The translations under genes were made by a program, and so were the position numbers. A DNA stretch of 64,000 nucleotides. Source: Hyalangium versicolor. Its GTDB lineage: Bacteria; Myxococcota; Myxococcia; Myxococcales; Myxococcaceae. This document shows positions 33,574 through 42,873 of this stretch, one piece after another. The number at the start of each line of letters is the position of its first letter. The stretch's first letter is position 1. Below the pieces are notes generated by a model. The model was not told the origin of the DNA, ran no database searches, and worked only from the letters and a program-made list of their open reading frames with translations. Where the stretch lies: NCBI RefSeq assembly GCF_020103695.1, contig NZ_JAHXBF010000031.1, positions 56,410-120,409 of the forward strand. The letters are read 5' to 3'.

Positions 33574-34599
33574 TCACGCCCCCGGCTCCAGTTCGACCAT
33601 CGCCTGACGCGACCACGCCAGCCGCACTGCCTCGCCGGGCGCGGGCCGTACCACCTCGTCCTCACCATTGGGCAGGCTCACGCTCAGCAGCGGACCGCCG
33701 GGCACCTCCACCGCGTAGCGGCTCGTGGCCCCGTGGTACTGCACGTCCACCAGCCGCCCCTCCACGCCCAGGCGCTCGGCCTCCGGGGCACTCGACGCAG
33801 CGATGAAGCGGATGTGCTCCGGCCGCACGGAGAACGGGCGTTCCGAGCCGGTGAGCCGTCGCGCCAATTCGCCCTCCACCACGTTCGAGGTGCCCACGAA
33901 CCGGGCGACGAACACCGTGCGAGGCCGCGTGTACAGCCCCTTCGGCGTGTCCACCTGCTCGATCTTCCCCTGGCTGAAGACGGCCACCCGGTCCGACATG
34001 GAGAGCGCCTCTCCCTGATCGTGGGTGACGTAGATGAAGGTGATGCCCAGCCGGCGCTGGAGGGACTTCAGCTCCGTCTGCATCTGCTCGCGAAGCCGCA
34101 GATCCAGCGCGCCCAGCGGTTCGTCCAGCAACAGCACCCGAGGCTTGTTGATGATCGCCCGAGCCAGGGCCACGCGCTGGCGCTGGCCTCCGGACAGCTC
34201 GCCGGGGCGGCGATGCCCGAAGCCCTTGAGCGCCACCATGTCCAGCGCGGCCTCGGCCTCCTCATGGCGCTTCTTCTTGTCCACCCCCTTCACCATCAGC
34301 CCATAGGCCACGTTGTCCCGCACGCTCATGTGCGGGAACAGCGCGTAGTCCTGGAACACGGTGTTCACGTCCCGCTCGTAGGGCGGGACACCCGCGGCCT
34401 CCTTGCCATGAAGCAGGAGGCTGCCGGAGGTGGGCTGCTCGAAGCCGGCGATGAGGCGCAGGCACGTCGTCTTGCCCGAGCCCGAAGGGCCCAGCAGCGA
34501 GAAGAACTCCCCGTCCTGGATGGACAGGGAGACCTCCGCCACGGCTCGGACGGTGCCGTAGTGCCGGCTGATCTGCTTGAGTTCGACGGCGGTCGTCAC
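33574..34599 (-). CDS. ydcT: Polyamine ABC transporter ATP-binding subunit (YdcT/PotA type)
   Basis: I take the GTG at 34599 (VTTAVELKQISRHYG) as the start because it lies five bases after the upstream stop; longer in-frame starts would overlap the binding-protein gene. The product is 341 residues. ABC motifs are complete: Walker A GPSGSGKTT, Q-loop VFQDYALFPHM, signature LSGGQRQR, Walker B VLLLDEP, and H-loop YVTHDQ. A C-terminal TOBE-type regulatory domain follows (SVRPEHIRF). It powers import of putrescine or spermidine. Confidence 0.92.
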   Translation of the reverse strand: MTTAVELKQISRHYGTVRAVAEVSLSIQDGEFFSLLGPSGSGKTTCLRLIAGFEQPTSGSLLLHGKEAAGVPPYERDVNTVFQDYALFPHMSVRDNVAYGLMVKGVDKKKRHEEAEAALDMVALKGFGHRRPGELSGGQRQRVALARAIINKPRVLLLDEPLGALDLRLREQMQTELKSLQRRLGITFIYVTHDQGEALSMSDRVAVFSQGKIEQVDTPKGLYTRPRTVFVARFVGTSNVVEGELARRLTGSERPFSVRPEHIRFIAASSAPEAERLGVEGRLVDVQYHGATSRYAVEVPGGPLLSVSLPNGEDEVVRPAPGEAVRLAWSRQAMVELEPGA

Positions 34600-34604
34600 G
34601 TCGC

Positions 34605-35753
34605 TCAGCGCCCGCCCATGATGGCGATGTAGTCCTGCGTCCATTTGCTGTAAGGCACGCATGTCCCCTGGCTAGCGCATTTGGCGATCGGCGTCTTCCA
34701 GAAGCGGACCTGCTCGAAGCGGTCGAAGCCGTTTGTCTTGCACACGTCGGTTCCCCCCGGGGCCGGAGTCTTACAGGCGTCAGGCACCACGGGGTTGGAG
34801 CCAAACCACTCGGCCAGCGCCGACTGGAGATTCTTGTTCAGCGACCACTCGATCCACTTGTACGCGCACACCGGGTTCTGCGCCTCCGTGTGCAGCATCG
34901 TGGTGTCCGCCCACCCCGTGGAGCCCTCCGAGGGGATCGTCGAGGCGATGGGCTGCTTCTCGCCCTTCAGCGCGTTCACCTGATAGGGCCAGGCGCTGGA
35001 CACGGCGATGCCCTCGTTCTTGAAGTCGTTCATCTGCACGGTGACGTCGTGCCAGTAGCGGTGGGTGAGCGGCTTCTGCTGACGCAGCAGCTTGAGCGCC
35101 TCCGCGTACTGCTTCTCGTTGAGCTCGTACGGATCCTTGATGCCCAGGTCCGGCTGCTTCTTCATCAGGTAGAGCGCCGCGTCGGCGATGTAGATGGGGC
35201 CGTCATAGGCCTGCACGCGGCCCTTGTTGGGCTTGCCATCCGGCAGGTTCTGCGGCTCGAAGACGACGGACCACGAGGTGGGCGGCGTCTTGAAGATGTT
35301 GGTGTTGTACATGAGCACGTTGGGGCCCCACTGGTAGGGCACGCCGTAGTGCTTGCCCTCCACGGTGTGCCAGGGCGCGTTCTTCAGGCGATCGTCCACC
35401 GTCTTCCACGAGGGGATGAGCTCCAGGTTCAGCTCCTGCACCTTCTTGCCGTACACCAGGCGCAGGCTGGCGTCGCCAGAGGCGGTGACGAGATCGTACC
35501 CGCCCTGGTTCATCAGGCTCACCATCTCGTCCGAGGTGGCGGCCGTCTTCACGTTGACCTTGCAGCCGGAGTCCTTCTCGAACTGGGAGACCCAGTCGTA
35601 CTTCTTGTCCGTCTCGCCGCGCTCGACGTAGCCCGGCCAGGCGATGATGTTGAGCTTGCCCTCGGGCTTGCCGAGCTGCTTGGGAGGGGCGGCCAGGGCA
35701 TGGCCCGCAGCAGCAATCACCACACCTACGGCCAACGGCTTGAGGTTCCGCAT
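34605..35753 (-). CDS. ydcS: Polyamine ABC transporter substrate-binding protein (YdcS/PotD type)
   Basis: The 382-residue protein starts at an ATG behind AAGGAGCGAC and has a Sec signal (LKPLAVGVVIAAAGHALA). The PotD-like fold is indicated by KLNIIAWPGYVERG, NVKTAATSDEMVSLM, YDLVTASGDAS, YGVPYQWGPNVLMYN and the late CAYKWIEWSLN. Four Cys near the C-terminus may form disulfides. As the first gene of the operon, it defines the cluster as a periplasmic polyamine uptake system. A 143-bp gap precedes it with no obvious operator. Confidence 0.9.
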   Translation of the reverse strand: MRNLKPLAVGVVIAAAGHALAAPPKQLGKPEGKLNIIAWPGYVERGETDKKYDWVSQFEKDSGCKVNVKTAATSDEMVSLMNQGGYDLVTASGDASLRLVYGKKVQELNLELIPSWKTVDDRLKNAPWHTVEGKHYGVPYQWGPNVLMYNTNIFKTPPTSWSVVFEPQNLPDGKPNKGRVQAYDGPIYIADAALYLMKKQPDLGIKDPYELNEKQYAEALKLLRQQKPLTHRYWHDVTVQMNDFKNEGIAVSSAWPYQVNALKGEKQPIASTIPSEGSTGWADTTMLHTEAQNPVCAYKWIEWSLNKNLQSALAEWFGSNPVVPDACKTPAPGGTDVCKTNGFDRFEQVRFWKTPIAKCASQGTCVPYSKWTQDYIAIMGGR

Positions 35754-35896
35754 CCGCGTCGCTCCTTGGTTGAAGGCGAGTCCACGCGGGTAGGACGAAC
35801 CTGGAGCGGGCCGCTCCCCCGTGGAGCCCGGAGCGACTCTAGAGGAAGGGCGCCGCCCGGCTCAACGGAATGCGCGGCGTGGGGGGATTTCCCCTG

Positions 35897-38044
35897 TCAC
35901 TCCGCGAAGTGCAGCACAATGGAGTTGCCCACGGCCCAGATGTTCTGGCGTGAACTGGCCGCGATGTCCCGGAGGGCAGTGCCTCCCGAGTAGTAGTGCT
36001 CCACCCAACCCGTCGGCGTCGGCCGGCGGATCCTGCCGTCCTGGCTGGCGATGTACGCCGAGGACCGGTCGAGCGCGGACACGGCGTTGAGATCCACCTG
36101 CATGGCGGGGTCGGGGCTCAGGAACTTCCAGGCGGTGGCCCCATTCCACCAGACGATGTTCCCCTTCCTCCCTACTGCGACGGCGTGAGTGCTGTCCCAG
36201 GCCCAGATGCCATGCAGCCCGTACTTGTTTGCGGCGGGAACGTCATCCATCGCGTGGACAGTCCGCGCGCTCTCGACCAAATCGAAGCTGTCGACCTGAG
36301 GGGTGTCGGCCAAGGCCTCCGCCGCGATCAAGAGCGTGGAGGGATTCGCCGTGTGGATGTCCCAGTAGGGCAGAGGCACGGAGCGATAGCTCCTGAAGAC
36401 CGGCAAGTTGCCGGGTGTCCAGGAGTAGAGAGACCCCTGGCCATTCACGGCATAGACGGTGGTCCCAGTACCGGACTCGATGCCCACGATTCCCCGGAGG
36501 GGGCTGCTCGACGGCCCACCCATCGCGCTCCCGGTGTTCGTCGTGGCGCAGTCGGCTGCGTTCGCGGTGTACGTGGCCATGTAGCCTCCGTCTCCCGCCA
36601 GGAACACGGCCCCGTCGCTCGGCCGCACCCAGGCGGCGAACCACGTGATGTTGCCGCACTTCTGATGGAACTCCGTGAAGCTCCCTGTCGCGGAATTGGC
36701 TCGCCAGGCAAGCGCCCCAGATGCACCCGCAACCCACACGGGCGAGCCTCCCGTCCCCAACGCCACGGTGTACCAGTCCCGGCCGTTTGGCATGGTGACC
36801 GCCTTCCAGCCCTTGCCGTTGCAGACAGCCGCCTCGTCCGTCTTCCCGTTGACGCAGTTGTTGTCCCGGTCATCGCAGATCTCCTGCGCGCCTACCTGGG
36901 TGAGGGGATCCGTGTCATCACAATCCGTGTTGTTGGTGACCTTGCCGGACGGCACCGTCGGAGGACAGGCGTTCTCCACGGGACTCAGGCTGGTGCCCTG
37001 TCCATCCCCGTCGGAATCCACATAGTAGGAGACAGGCTGCGGCGCGTTGCACACGACAGGCTTCTTGGGGTCGGTATCGCAGATGTATGTGCCCGAGCAA
37101 CCGCTGTTGGTGCAGGCCTGCCCCTTCTGGGTGAAGGTCTCGTCGGCCCCTCCTGCACAGTTCTCGTCCTCGCCGTTGCACAGCTCGGTAGCTCCGGGGT
37201 GCACGTCGGCGTTGCCGTCATTGCAGTCGAAGGAGGTGTTCGACACGTACCCCGTGGGCTTGTTGCAGCTCTCCCTCTTGTCCGCCTCCACGCCGTAACC
37301 GTCTCCATCCGCGTCCCGGTAGTAGGAAACCGTCGACAGTCCGTCATCGACCTTGTCGTTACAATCGTTGTCCACGTCGTCGCAGGACTCCGTCTTTCCA
37401 GGAGCCCGCGAGGCGTTGTGATCATCGCAGTCCCCGGAGAGTGCGACATGGTGGAGAGGAGCCATGCACGCCTTCACCGCCGGCCCAGCCCCCACGCCGT
37501 CGTCATCCTCGTCCAGGAAAAAGTCCACCACGGGGTGCCCATCGTCCACGCCGTTGCGGCAGTCGTTGTCGTGGCCGTCGCACTCGTCCGTCGTGAATCC
37601 AGGGTTGGAGTTCGCGTCCTGGTCGTCGCAGTCCGTGCCGCCATGCGAGGTCGACACGTAGGTGTCACCGTCCTCGTCCGGAGCGGACAGCAGGAGCGAG
37701 ACCTCCTCGATTCCAGCCTTCTTCAGGGAGGACTCACGAGTCTCCCGGGCCACCTCGGCCCCATCGCACGTGCGCTCATGCGCGGTGACGGTGATGGCGA
37801 CCGTGCTCCCCCAGTCCGCGGCTCGGAACACGGCGACGTCGACCTTCGCGGGAGGACTCCGGTCGAGCACCGGGATCTGCTTCGTCTGCGACTTCTCCGG
37901 CGCATCCTTGTCGTGCGCTTCCACGACGATGCAGCCCGCCTTGAAGTCGTAGGAGGCCACGACGTGGATGGCGGCCTCATCAGGCCCCACGCTCTTGCAG
38001 CCGACAAACCCCAGCACCAGGAAGGAAAGGAAGATGCCTCGCAT
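35897..38044 (-). CDS. MopE-like metal-binding-motif lipoprotein
   Basis: The 715-residue protein has a lipoprotein signal (FLSFLVLGFVGCKS, lipobox FVGC). Residues about 125-400 contain five or more repeats of the Cys/Asp-rich motif seen in putative metal-binding MopE-type proteins, for example DCDDQDANSNPG, ECDGHDNDCRNGVDDG, SCDDVDNDCNDKVDDG and ICDDRDNNCVNG. Between them lie calcium-loop-like DxDGDGYG elements (DADGDGYG, DSDGDGQG). The C-terminal about 300 residues are beta-propeller-like, with periodic WVAGASGALAWR and VAVGRKGNIVWWNG elements. This suggests a surface-exposed, metal-stabilised outer membrane lipoprotein. Ligand and role are unknown. Confidence 0.85.
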   Translation of the reverse strand: MRGIFLSFLVLGFVGCKSVGPDEAAIHVVASYDFKAGCIVVEAHDKDAPEKSQTKQIPVLDRSPPAKVDVAVFRAADWGSTVAITVTAHERTCDGAEVARETRESSLKKAGIEEVSLLLSAPDEDGDTYVSTSHGGTDCDDQDANSNPGFTTDECDGHDNDCRNGVDDGHPVVDFFLDEDDDGVGAGPAVKACMAPLHHVALSGDCDDHNASRAPGKTESCDDVDNDCNDKVDDGLSTVSYYRDADGDGYGVEADKRESCNKPTGYVSNTSFDCNDGNADVHPGATELCNGEDENCAGGADETFTQKGQACTNSGCSGTYICDTDPKKPVVCNAPQPVSYYVDSDGDGQGTSLSPVENACPPTVPSGKVTNNTDCDDTDPLTQVGAQEICDDRDNNCVNGKTDEAAVCNGKGWKAVTMPNGRDWYTVALGTGGSPVWVAGASGALAWRANSATGSFTEFHQKCGNITWFAAWVRPSDGAVFLAGDGGYMATYTANAADCATTNTGSAMGGPSSSPLRGIVGIESGTGTTVYAVNGQGSLYSWTPGNLPVFRSYRSVPLPYWDIHTANPSTLLIAAEALADTPQVDSFDLVESARTVHAMDDVPAANKYGLHGIWAWDSTHAVAVGRKGNIVWWNGATAWKFLSPDPAMQVDLNAVSALDRSSAYIASQDGRIRRPTPTGWVEHYYSGGTALRDIAASSRQNIWAVGNSIVLHFAE

Positions 38045-38104
38045 ATGCGCGCGGCAGTCTACCTTCCCTTCAGCCGCTGCGTGAGGAACGGATGCCCCAC
38101 CCCC

Positions 38105-38569
38105 CTACCCCTTGGGAGGACTGTCTCCTGCTGGGCGTCGCGCGAACAAGGCTGTGGCCAGCTCGGTCATGACGACCTCGTCCTTCTGGTTGCGGACCTC
38201 GAACCGGAACTTGATCGCCCCTCGATCCGGCTTGCTGCGCGAGGGCGTGGTGGAGAGCACCTCGACCCGAACCGTGAGCGAATCCCCGGGCCGGACCGGC
38301 AGCAGCCAGCGCAGCTCGTCCAACCCCGGTGAGCCCATGCTGGAGGAGGTCCTCAGCAGCCCCTCCACGAAGAGCCGGTGCGAGATGGAGGCGGTGTGCC
38401 AGCCGCTCGCGATGATCCCTCCGAAGATGGAGCGGCGGGCGGCCTCCTCATCGATGTGGAAGGGCTGGGGATCGAACTGCTGGGCGAAGGCGATGATCTC
38501 CTCGCCAGGCACCGTGTACGTGCCGGTCTGGATGATCTCGCCCGGTTGGAAGTCGTCGAAGTAGCGCAT
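38105..38569 (-). CDS. MaoC-like hotdog dehydratase
   Basis: The frame is open far upstream, but the protein proper begins at the ATG at 38569 (MRYFDDFQPGEIIQTG), giving 154 residues. The hydratase-2 type motif FAQQFDPQPFHIDEEAARRS is followed by FGGIIASGWHTAS, with the catalytic Asp and His in place. Such enzymes hydrate trans-2-enoyl-CoA to (R)-3-hydroxyacyl-CoA. The gene lies 60 bases after the start of the divergently arranged neighbour on the same strand (MopE-like), so linkage is weak. Upstream sequence is island remnant. Confidence 0.85.
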   Translation of the reverse strand: MRYFDDFQPGEIIQTGTYTVPGEEIIAFAQQFDPQPFHIDEEAARRSIFGGIIASGWHTASISHRLFVEGLLRTSSSMGSPGLDELRWLLPVRPGDSLTVRVEVLSTTPSRSKPDRGAIKFRFEVRNQKDEVVMTELATALFARRPAGDSPPKG

Positions 38570-38659
38570 GCGGCGCGCAGTATGCCCCAAGCCATCGGAA
38601 GAAAGTTCGTGCAGGGGATATACCCCTAACGCCGAAGTGGCGTTGGAAGAGAACGATCT

Positions 38660-39020
38660 GTGGAGGCAGAAACGCGTCGCATCCAGTTGACGCCCCACCA
38701 GCGACACGCGCTGCAACGAGCGGCGAAACGTGCTGCTGCCTCCACAGGACGACTGGAGCACCCGCGGCTGCTCGAGCCGCCCAGCAACGTGATCGACCTG
38801 TTCCACGCTGACACCGGCATCGAAGGCCTCATCCGCGGGACTGTGTGGGGAGCACTCCAGGTGTTCAGCGAGTTCGCCGATCACCACTGGAGCACCCGCG
38901 CCACCAAGGGCAAGAGCGCTGAGTCGGCTAGACTGGAGTCGATTTGGAGGGGCTTGCACGCGAGCATGCATCCGGCCGTGCAACTGAACACCCGGGTAGA
39001 CAGGAGCTTGTCCCCACGAG
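38660..39020 (+). pseudogene. Remnant resembling the C-terminus of a DUF932 phage/plasmid-type protein
   Basis: An open frame from a GTG at 38660 contains DTGIEGLIRGTVWGALQVF followed by SEFADHHWSTR and SARLESIWRG. These resemble the TLWG...TEYVDH...STRG...RLESAWFG pattern at the end of DUF932 proteins, which are common on plasmids and phages. No N-terminal part is present, and the frame runs on into low-quality sequence to 39079. I judge it a truncated relic at the edge of the IetAS-like island; the family assignment is tentative. Confidence 0.4.
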
Positions 39021-39042
39021 CAAGCTTGTCTAAGCTTCGTCA

Positions 39043-39114
39043 GTGGACGCAACCGAGAGCGGCGACGACGAGGTCCTGACCTTCAAGGCGGCCGCCGAGG
39101 TTCTCCGCCGATGA
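39043..39114 (+). pseudogene. Truncated excisionase/HTH-like start
   Basis: A GTG at 39043 opens a 23-residue peptide ending in DEVLTFKAAAEVLRR before a TGA. The sequence matches the beginning of MerR-type excisionase HTH_17 domains (VLTxxEAAELLxVS...), cut off in the first helix-turn. It lies 76 bases before the AAA ATPase gene. It may be a relic of a mobile element's excisionase or an integration scar. Confidence 0.4.
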
Positions 39115-39190
39115 ACGCCTACCGGCTGTACCCCCGCCGCCAAGCTGTGGAACTACGGAGGCAGATCCTCTCGGGATCCGAATCAGCGCC

Positions 39191-40174
39191 ATGAAGGCCG
39201 ACATCCTCAAGCTGCTGCTGCAGTCTCATGCCGAGGGCGACGAGTCGGCGTTCCGCAAGGCGGCACTGCAGCTTGCGGCGGCCGAGAGCAGCGCAGGCCA
39301 CGTGCGCGTCGCCGAGGAGATCCGGTCAATCATCGCGAAGATGCCGGCGACGAGCATTCGCAAGCAGGGGCCCGTCGTCGACATCGCTACGCCACGAGGC
39401 GAACTCGCGGACATGCTCGAGGGTGGTCACCGCGACGAGCGCCTCCGCGACATCGTCTTGCGCCCCGAGTCTCACGAGACGCTCCTGAGGGTGATCTCCG
39501 AGAACCGGTCGCGTGCTCGACTTGAGCGGTTCGGGGTTTCGCCGCGCCGGCGCTTGCTCTTCCACGGGCCGCCAGGGTGCGGAAAAACCCTCGCTGCTGC
39601 TGTGCTCGCGGGTGAGATGGGGCTTCCGCTGATGACTGTGCGCTTCGACGCGCTCTTCTCGCGATTCCTTGGCGCGACGGCAGTGCAACTCCGAGCGATC
39701 TTCTCGGAGATGCCTCGCCGGCCGGGCGTGTACTTGTTCGACGAGTTCGACTCGGTGGCGAAGGCGCGTGGCGACTCGCAGGACGTTGGCGAGATGAACC
39801 GTGTCGTCACTGCGTTCCTTCAGCTCGTCGACGCCGACATGAGCGGCAGCATCCTCGTCGCCGCGACGAACCACGTCGAGCTCCTGGACCGCGCCGTGTT
39901 CCGGCGCTTCGACGTGATCGTGCCGTTCGACAAACCCTCGCGTGAGCAGATCTCCGACCTGCTGAAGCTCCGGCTCTCGACCCTGGGGCTCAGCGCGGAG
40001 GCTGCCGAGCGGCTCGCCGGGAATGCCGAGGGCTGGAGCTTTGCGGACGTGGCTCGCGCTTGTGATGATGCGGTGCGTACGATGGCGCTCGATGATCGCG
40101 AAGAGATCTCCGAGCGTGATGTCGTCCTGGCGCTGGAGGAGTTGAAGCGACGCAACGTACCGGTCAGGAGCTGA
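39191..40174 (+). CDS. ietA: AAA ATPase, IetA-like component of IetAS defence
   Basis: The 327-residue protein has an alpha-helical N-terminal domain (about 1-75) and a classic AAA module: Walker A GPPGCGKT (about 124), pore-like RFDALFSRFLG, Walker B LFDEFDS, sensor 1 AATNHVEL and Arg finger region RRFDVIVPF. AAA modules of this FtsH/proteasomal type remodel or unfold proteins. It lies four bases before a subtilisin-like protease gene. The AAA plus S8 protease pair is the composition of the IetAS anti-phage system described in the literature. The subunit assignment rests on domain content and order, not on an alignment. No strong ribosome site precedes the ATG, which overlaps a short upstream frame. 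Confidence 0.8.
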   Translation: MKADILKLLLQSHAEGDESAFRKAALQLAAAESSAGHVRVAEEIRSIIAKMPATSIRKQGPVVDIATPRGELADMLEGGHRDERLRDIVLRPESHETLLRVISENRSRARLERFGVSPRRRLLFHGPPGCGKTLAAAVLAGEMGLPLMTVRFDALFSRFLGATAVQLRAIFSEMPRRPGVYLFDEFDSVAKARGDSQDVGEMNRVVTAFLQLVDADMSGSILVAATNHVELLDRAVFRRFDVIVPFDKPSREQISDLLKLRLSTLGLSAEAAERLAGNAEGWSFADVARACDDAVRTMALDDREEISERDVVLALEELKRRNVPVRS

Positions 40175-40178
40175 TCAA

Positions 40179-42701
40179 ATGGCCGACAAGCGGCTCCCCC
40201 TCCTCCGAGGACGAATCACCTCGGTGGACACCTACGAAGCGCCACAGGGCGGCGGCGGCACGCCGCCCAAGATGCCGTCGCTCAATCCGAAGGCGCACCG
40301 AACGGCCCTCCTCCAGCAGCTCGATACCATCACGCAGCAGGTGAAGGCTCGAGCCGAGACTGCGCGTGACGAGTTGGCGAAGCGCGAGATCGTCGCCGTG
40401 CGACCTGCCGCCAATGCACAGCTTGCCTCAGACCAGCTCGACGACACCCGTAGTGATGCGCGGCTTGTCGGCGTCATGCCAGAGGGCACTGTGGTTCTTG
40501 ACGTCGCCAACGCGGACCTTGAGTACCTGCGGAAGAAGCTCGACGCGTTCGCCGACGACGCGAAGGTGGAGACGAAGACCGCAAAGGATGGGACGGTCAC
40601 GACCCACCGGGACAAGGAGCGAGCGATCGCACCGGTGGGGAGCATTGGCCTCGCGGAACTCGAGGACCTCGGCGGTGCGCAGCTTCGTGCTGATGCGCTA
40701 CCCGACGATCGCCCGTTCTGGTTCGAGATCGGCTGCCGTGGCGGCTACCGCAACCCCGTCGACGACACGAATGGGAGTCGGGCGCAGATTGCTCGGCAAC
40801 TCTACCGCCTCGGCGTGAACCAGAAGCTCGACGAGTTCCTCGGCCCCGAGCAAGTCTACTTCTTTGTGCGCGTGACCCGTGCCCAGCTCGATGCGCTTCG
40901 TGCCGCGACCGACTGCATCTATGAGGTCGAGCTGGCACCGCAGCCGCTGCGCGATCTCAAGCTGCTCGACGACATGTCGACGAAGGACCTCGCCAAATTT
41001 GCACTCGCCCAGCCACACGAAGATGCGCCATCGGTCGTGGTGCTGGACACGGGCATCGCCACCGGGCACCCGCTCCTCAAGCCGGCGATCCTTACCGCGA
41101 CAACAGCCGGTCCTGAAATCCCGTCGCCTGAGGACACCCACGGCCACGGCACGAAGATGGCGGGCTTGGCTCTGTACCGCGATGTGGGCGCAGTCATCGA
41201 GCGAGGAAGCGCCGAGGCACCGCACTGGCTGCAGAGCAGCCGCCTCCTCATCGCGCCGGGCTACGGCACCGCTGCCGATGAGAATTACGAGAAGTGGCCA
41301 GTGCTCACAGAGCGCGCTGTTCGCTCCGCAGAAGAGGCCGACGCTCGGGCACGAAACCGCGCTTTCGTGCTCGCGATCACACGGACGATGCAGGATCCAC
41401 CGCTCGAAGGCCTCGCACCGACGCTTTGGAGTCAGGCGGTTGACCAGCTCTCGTTCCGCGACGGGAACGGGCGGCTGATGATCGTTTCGGCGGGCAACGC
41501 GCGCGATAACCAGTGGCTCAAGCTTGCGGAGCTACACCCACAGCTACAGCTCTCGGAGAAGATTCACCAGCCTGCCCAGGCCTCGAATGCGCTCACCGTC
41601 GGTGCGTTCACCGCGCGCGTCGAGTTGCCGAACGACAAGGACTACGCCGAGGCCCGTGTTGTTGCGACGAAGCCGGGCGGAATCTCGCCGTACACCAGCA
41701 CCGGCCTCGTCGGGAACGAGTGGCCCGTCAAGCCCGACGTGGTGCTCGAGGGGGGCAACCTGGCGATCTCCGGCACGCTCACCGACGCGACCGTGCCCAC
41801 GTTGTCGGCGCTCACGACGAGCCATCGTCACACGCATGGGAACTCGGTGGGGCTGATGTCGATGACCAGCGAGGCCAGCGCGCGCGCTGCGCATCTCGCC
41901 GCTCGCATTTGGACGCTCGAGCCGAAGCTTCAGCCCGAGACCGTGCGCGGATTGATCGTCCACTCCGCGAGCTGGTCGAAGGCAATGCTCGAGGACTTTC
42001 CCGGCCTGAGCGACCGGCTCCAAGCCTGTGGCTACGGCGTACCAAACGAGCGGCTCGCCTCGGAATGCGCGCAAGGTGTCGCGACGATCATCGTCGAGGA
42101 CACGATGCCGAACGCGGTCATTGAGGAGGAGCCGAAGAAGACGCCGCCCAAGAAGGCCACGACGAAGGCGACGGAACCGAAGGTTCGCCGCAAGATAAAG
42201 CTTTACCGACTTCCGCTGCCTGAGAGGCTACTGACCGACTCCGACCCGGACGTCGAGCTGCGTGTGACTCTCTCGTACTTTGCCGAGCCCAACAAGTTCG
42301 GCCGTCGCACGTACCACGGGCTTGATCTGAAGTGGGACATGCAGGGCCCGCAGGAGTCAGACGACGCCTTCCTTCAGCGAATCAACGTGCAGAAGCGCAC
42401 GCTAGGCGCCGACGGCAAGCGCGTGAAGCCCACGAAGACCAGGTCGTTCGACTGGGACGTCGGCATCCAGACTCGAAGCCGAGGCACTGTCCAGAGCGAC
42501 CGCTGGCGCGGGAAGATGTCCGAGCTGGTCAACGACAAGCTCATCTCGATCGCCCCGGTACTCGGCTGGTGGGATCAGCGCAAGCCGCTGCGGACGCAGG
42601 AAATGAAATTCTCGCTCGTCGTCTCCGTGTTTGGGCCGGGTGTCTACGCAGCCATCAAGCCGCAGGTCGAGGCCGAGGCGGCGATCACTATCGACATGTA
42701 A
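40179..42701 (+). CDS. ietS: Subtilisin-like S8 protease, IetS-like component of IetAS defence
   Basis: The 840-residue protein follows the ATPase stop by four bases. The N-terminal about 280 residues are a pro-domain or sensor region with no signal peptide, so the protease is cytoplasmic. The catalytic triad is recognisable: Asp in VVVLDTGIATGHP (about 289), His in DTHGHGTKMAG (about 322) and Ser in LMSMTSEASARAAH (about 563), with oxyanion Asn likely in VSAGNARDN. A C-terminal region of about 200 residues with a Lys-rich linker (EEPKKTPPKKATTK) follows. Cytoplasmic subtilases paired with AAA ATPases fit a model in which the ATPase senses infection and feeds or activates the protease; this mechanism is inference. 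Confidence 0.82.
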   Translation: MADKRLPLLRGRITSVDTYEAPQGGGGTPPKMPSLNPKAHRTALLQQLDTITQQVKARAETARDELAKREIVAVRPAANAQLASDQLDDTRSDARLVGVMPEGTVVLDVANADLEYLRKKLDAFADDAKVETKTAKDGTVTTHRDKERAIAPVGSIGLAELEDLGGAQLRADALPDDRPFWFEIGCRGGYRNPVDDTNGSRAQIARQLYRLGVNQKLDEFLGPEQVYFFVRVTRAQLDALRAATDCIYEVELAPQPLRDLKLLDDMSTKDLAKFALAQPHEDAPSVVVLDTGIATGHPLLKPAILTATTAGPEIPSPEDTHGHGTKMAGLALYRDVGAVIERGSAEAPHWLQSSRLLIAPGYGTAADENYEKWPVLTERAVRSAEEADARARNRAFVLAITRTMQDPPLEGLAPTLWSQAVDQLSFRDGNGRLMIVSAGNARDNQWLKLAELHPQLQLSEKIHQPAQASNALTVGAFTARVELPNDKDYAEARVVATKPGGISPYTSTGLVGNEWPVKPDVVLEGGNLAISGTLTDATVPTLSALTTSHRHTHGNSVGLMSMTSEASARAAHLAARIWTLEPKLQPETVRGLIVHSASWSKAMLEDFPGLSDRLQACGYGVPNERLASECAQGVATIIVEDTMPNAVIEEEPKKTPPKKATTKATEPKVRRKIKLYRLPLPERLLTDSDPDVELRVTLSYFAEPNKFGRRTYHGLDLKWDMQGPQESDDAFLQRINVQKRTLGADGKRVKPTKTRSFDWDVGIQTRSRGTVQSDRWRGKMSELVNDKLISIAPVLGWWDQRKPLRTQEMKFSLVVSVFGPGVYAAIKPQVEAEAAITIDM

Positions 42702-42861
42702 GCGTCCCCCATGCTGTCCGCTGCTCGGCCCGCGCAGCAGCGCGCTCCACCTCTCGGCGGGTCCGCTCGGCAAGGGGGACTGCTCCGCCGACGGCCTCGA
42801 TTTCAAGCACCCGCGCCTGCAAGTCGGGGGCGAGCAGAAGCGACCGTCCCAGCTCGTGATT
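42688..42861 (-). pseudogene. C-terminal remnant, possibly of a mobile-element protein
   Basis: On the minus strand a 57-codon frame reads ELGRSLLLAPDLQARVLEIE and then PLAERTRREVERAAARAEQR before a stop; an in-frame stop lies directly upstream. Codon choice and the LAPDLQARVL...ERTRREV pattern look like a genuine protein C-terminus, and I associate it loosely with recombinase-type proteins. It forms the right edge of the IetAS island. The assignment is weak. Confidence 0.35.
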
Positions 42862-42873
42862 TCAATGAAGTTG

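Noticed and set aside
35996..38332. 778-codon plus-strand frame opposite the MopE-like gene
   Set aside because: Antisense of the Asp/Cys-rich repeats; its apparent Val/Arg periodicity mirrors those repeats.
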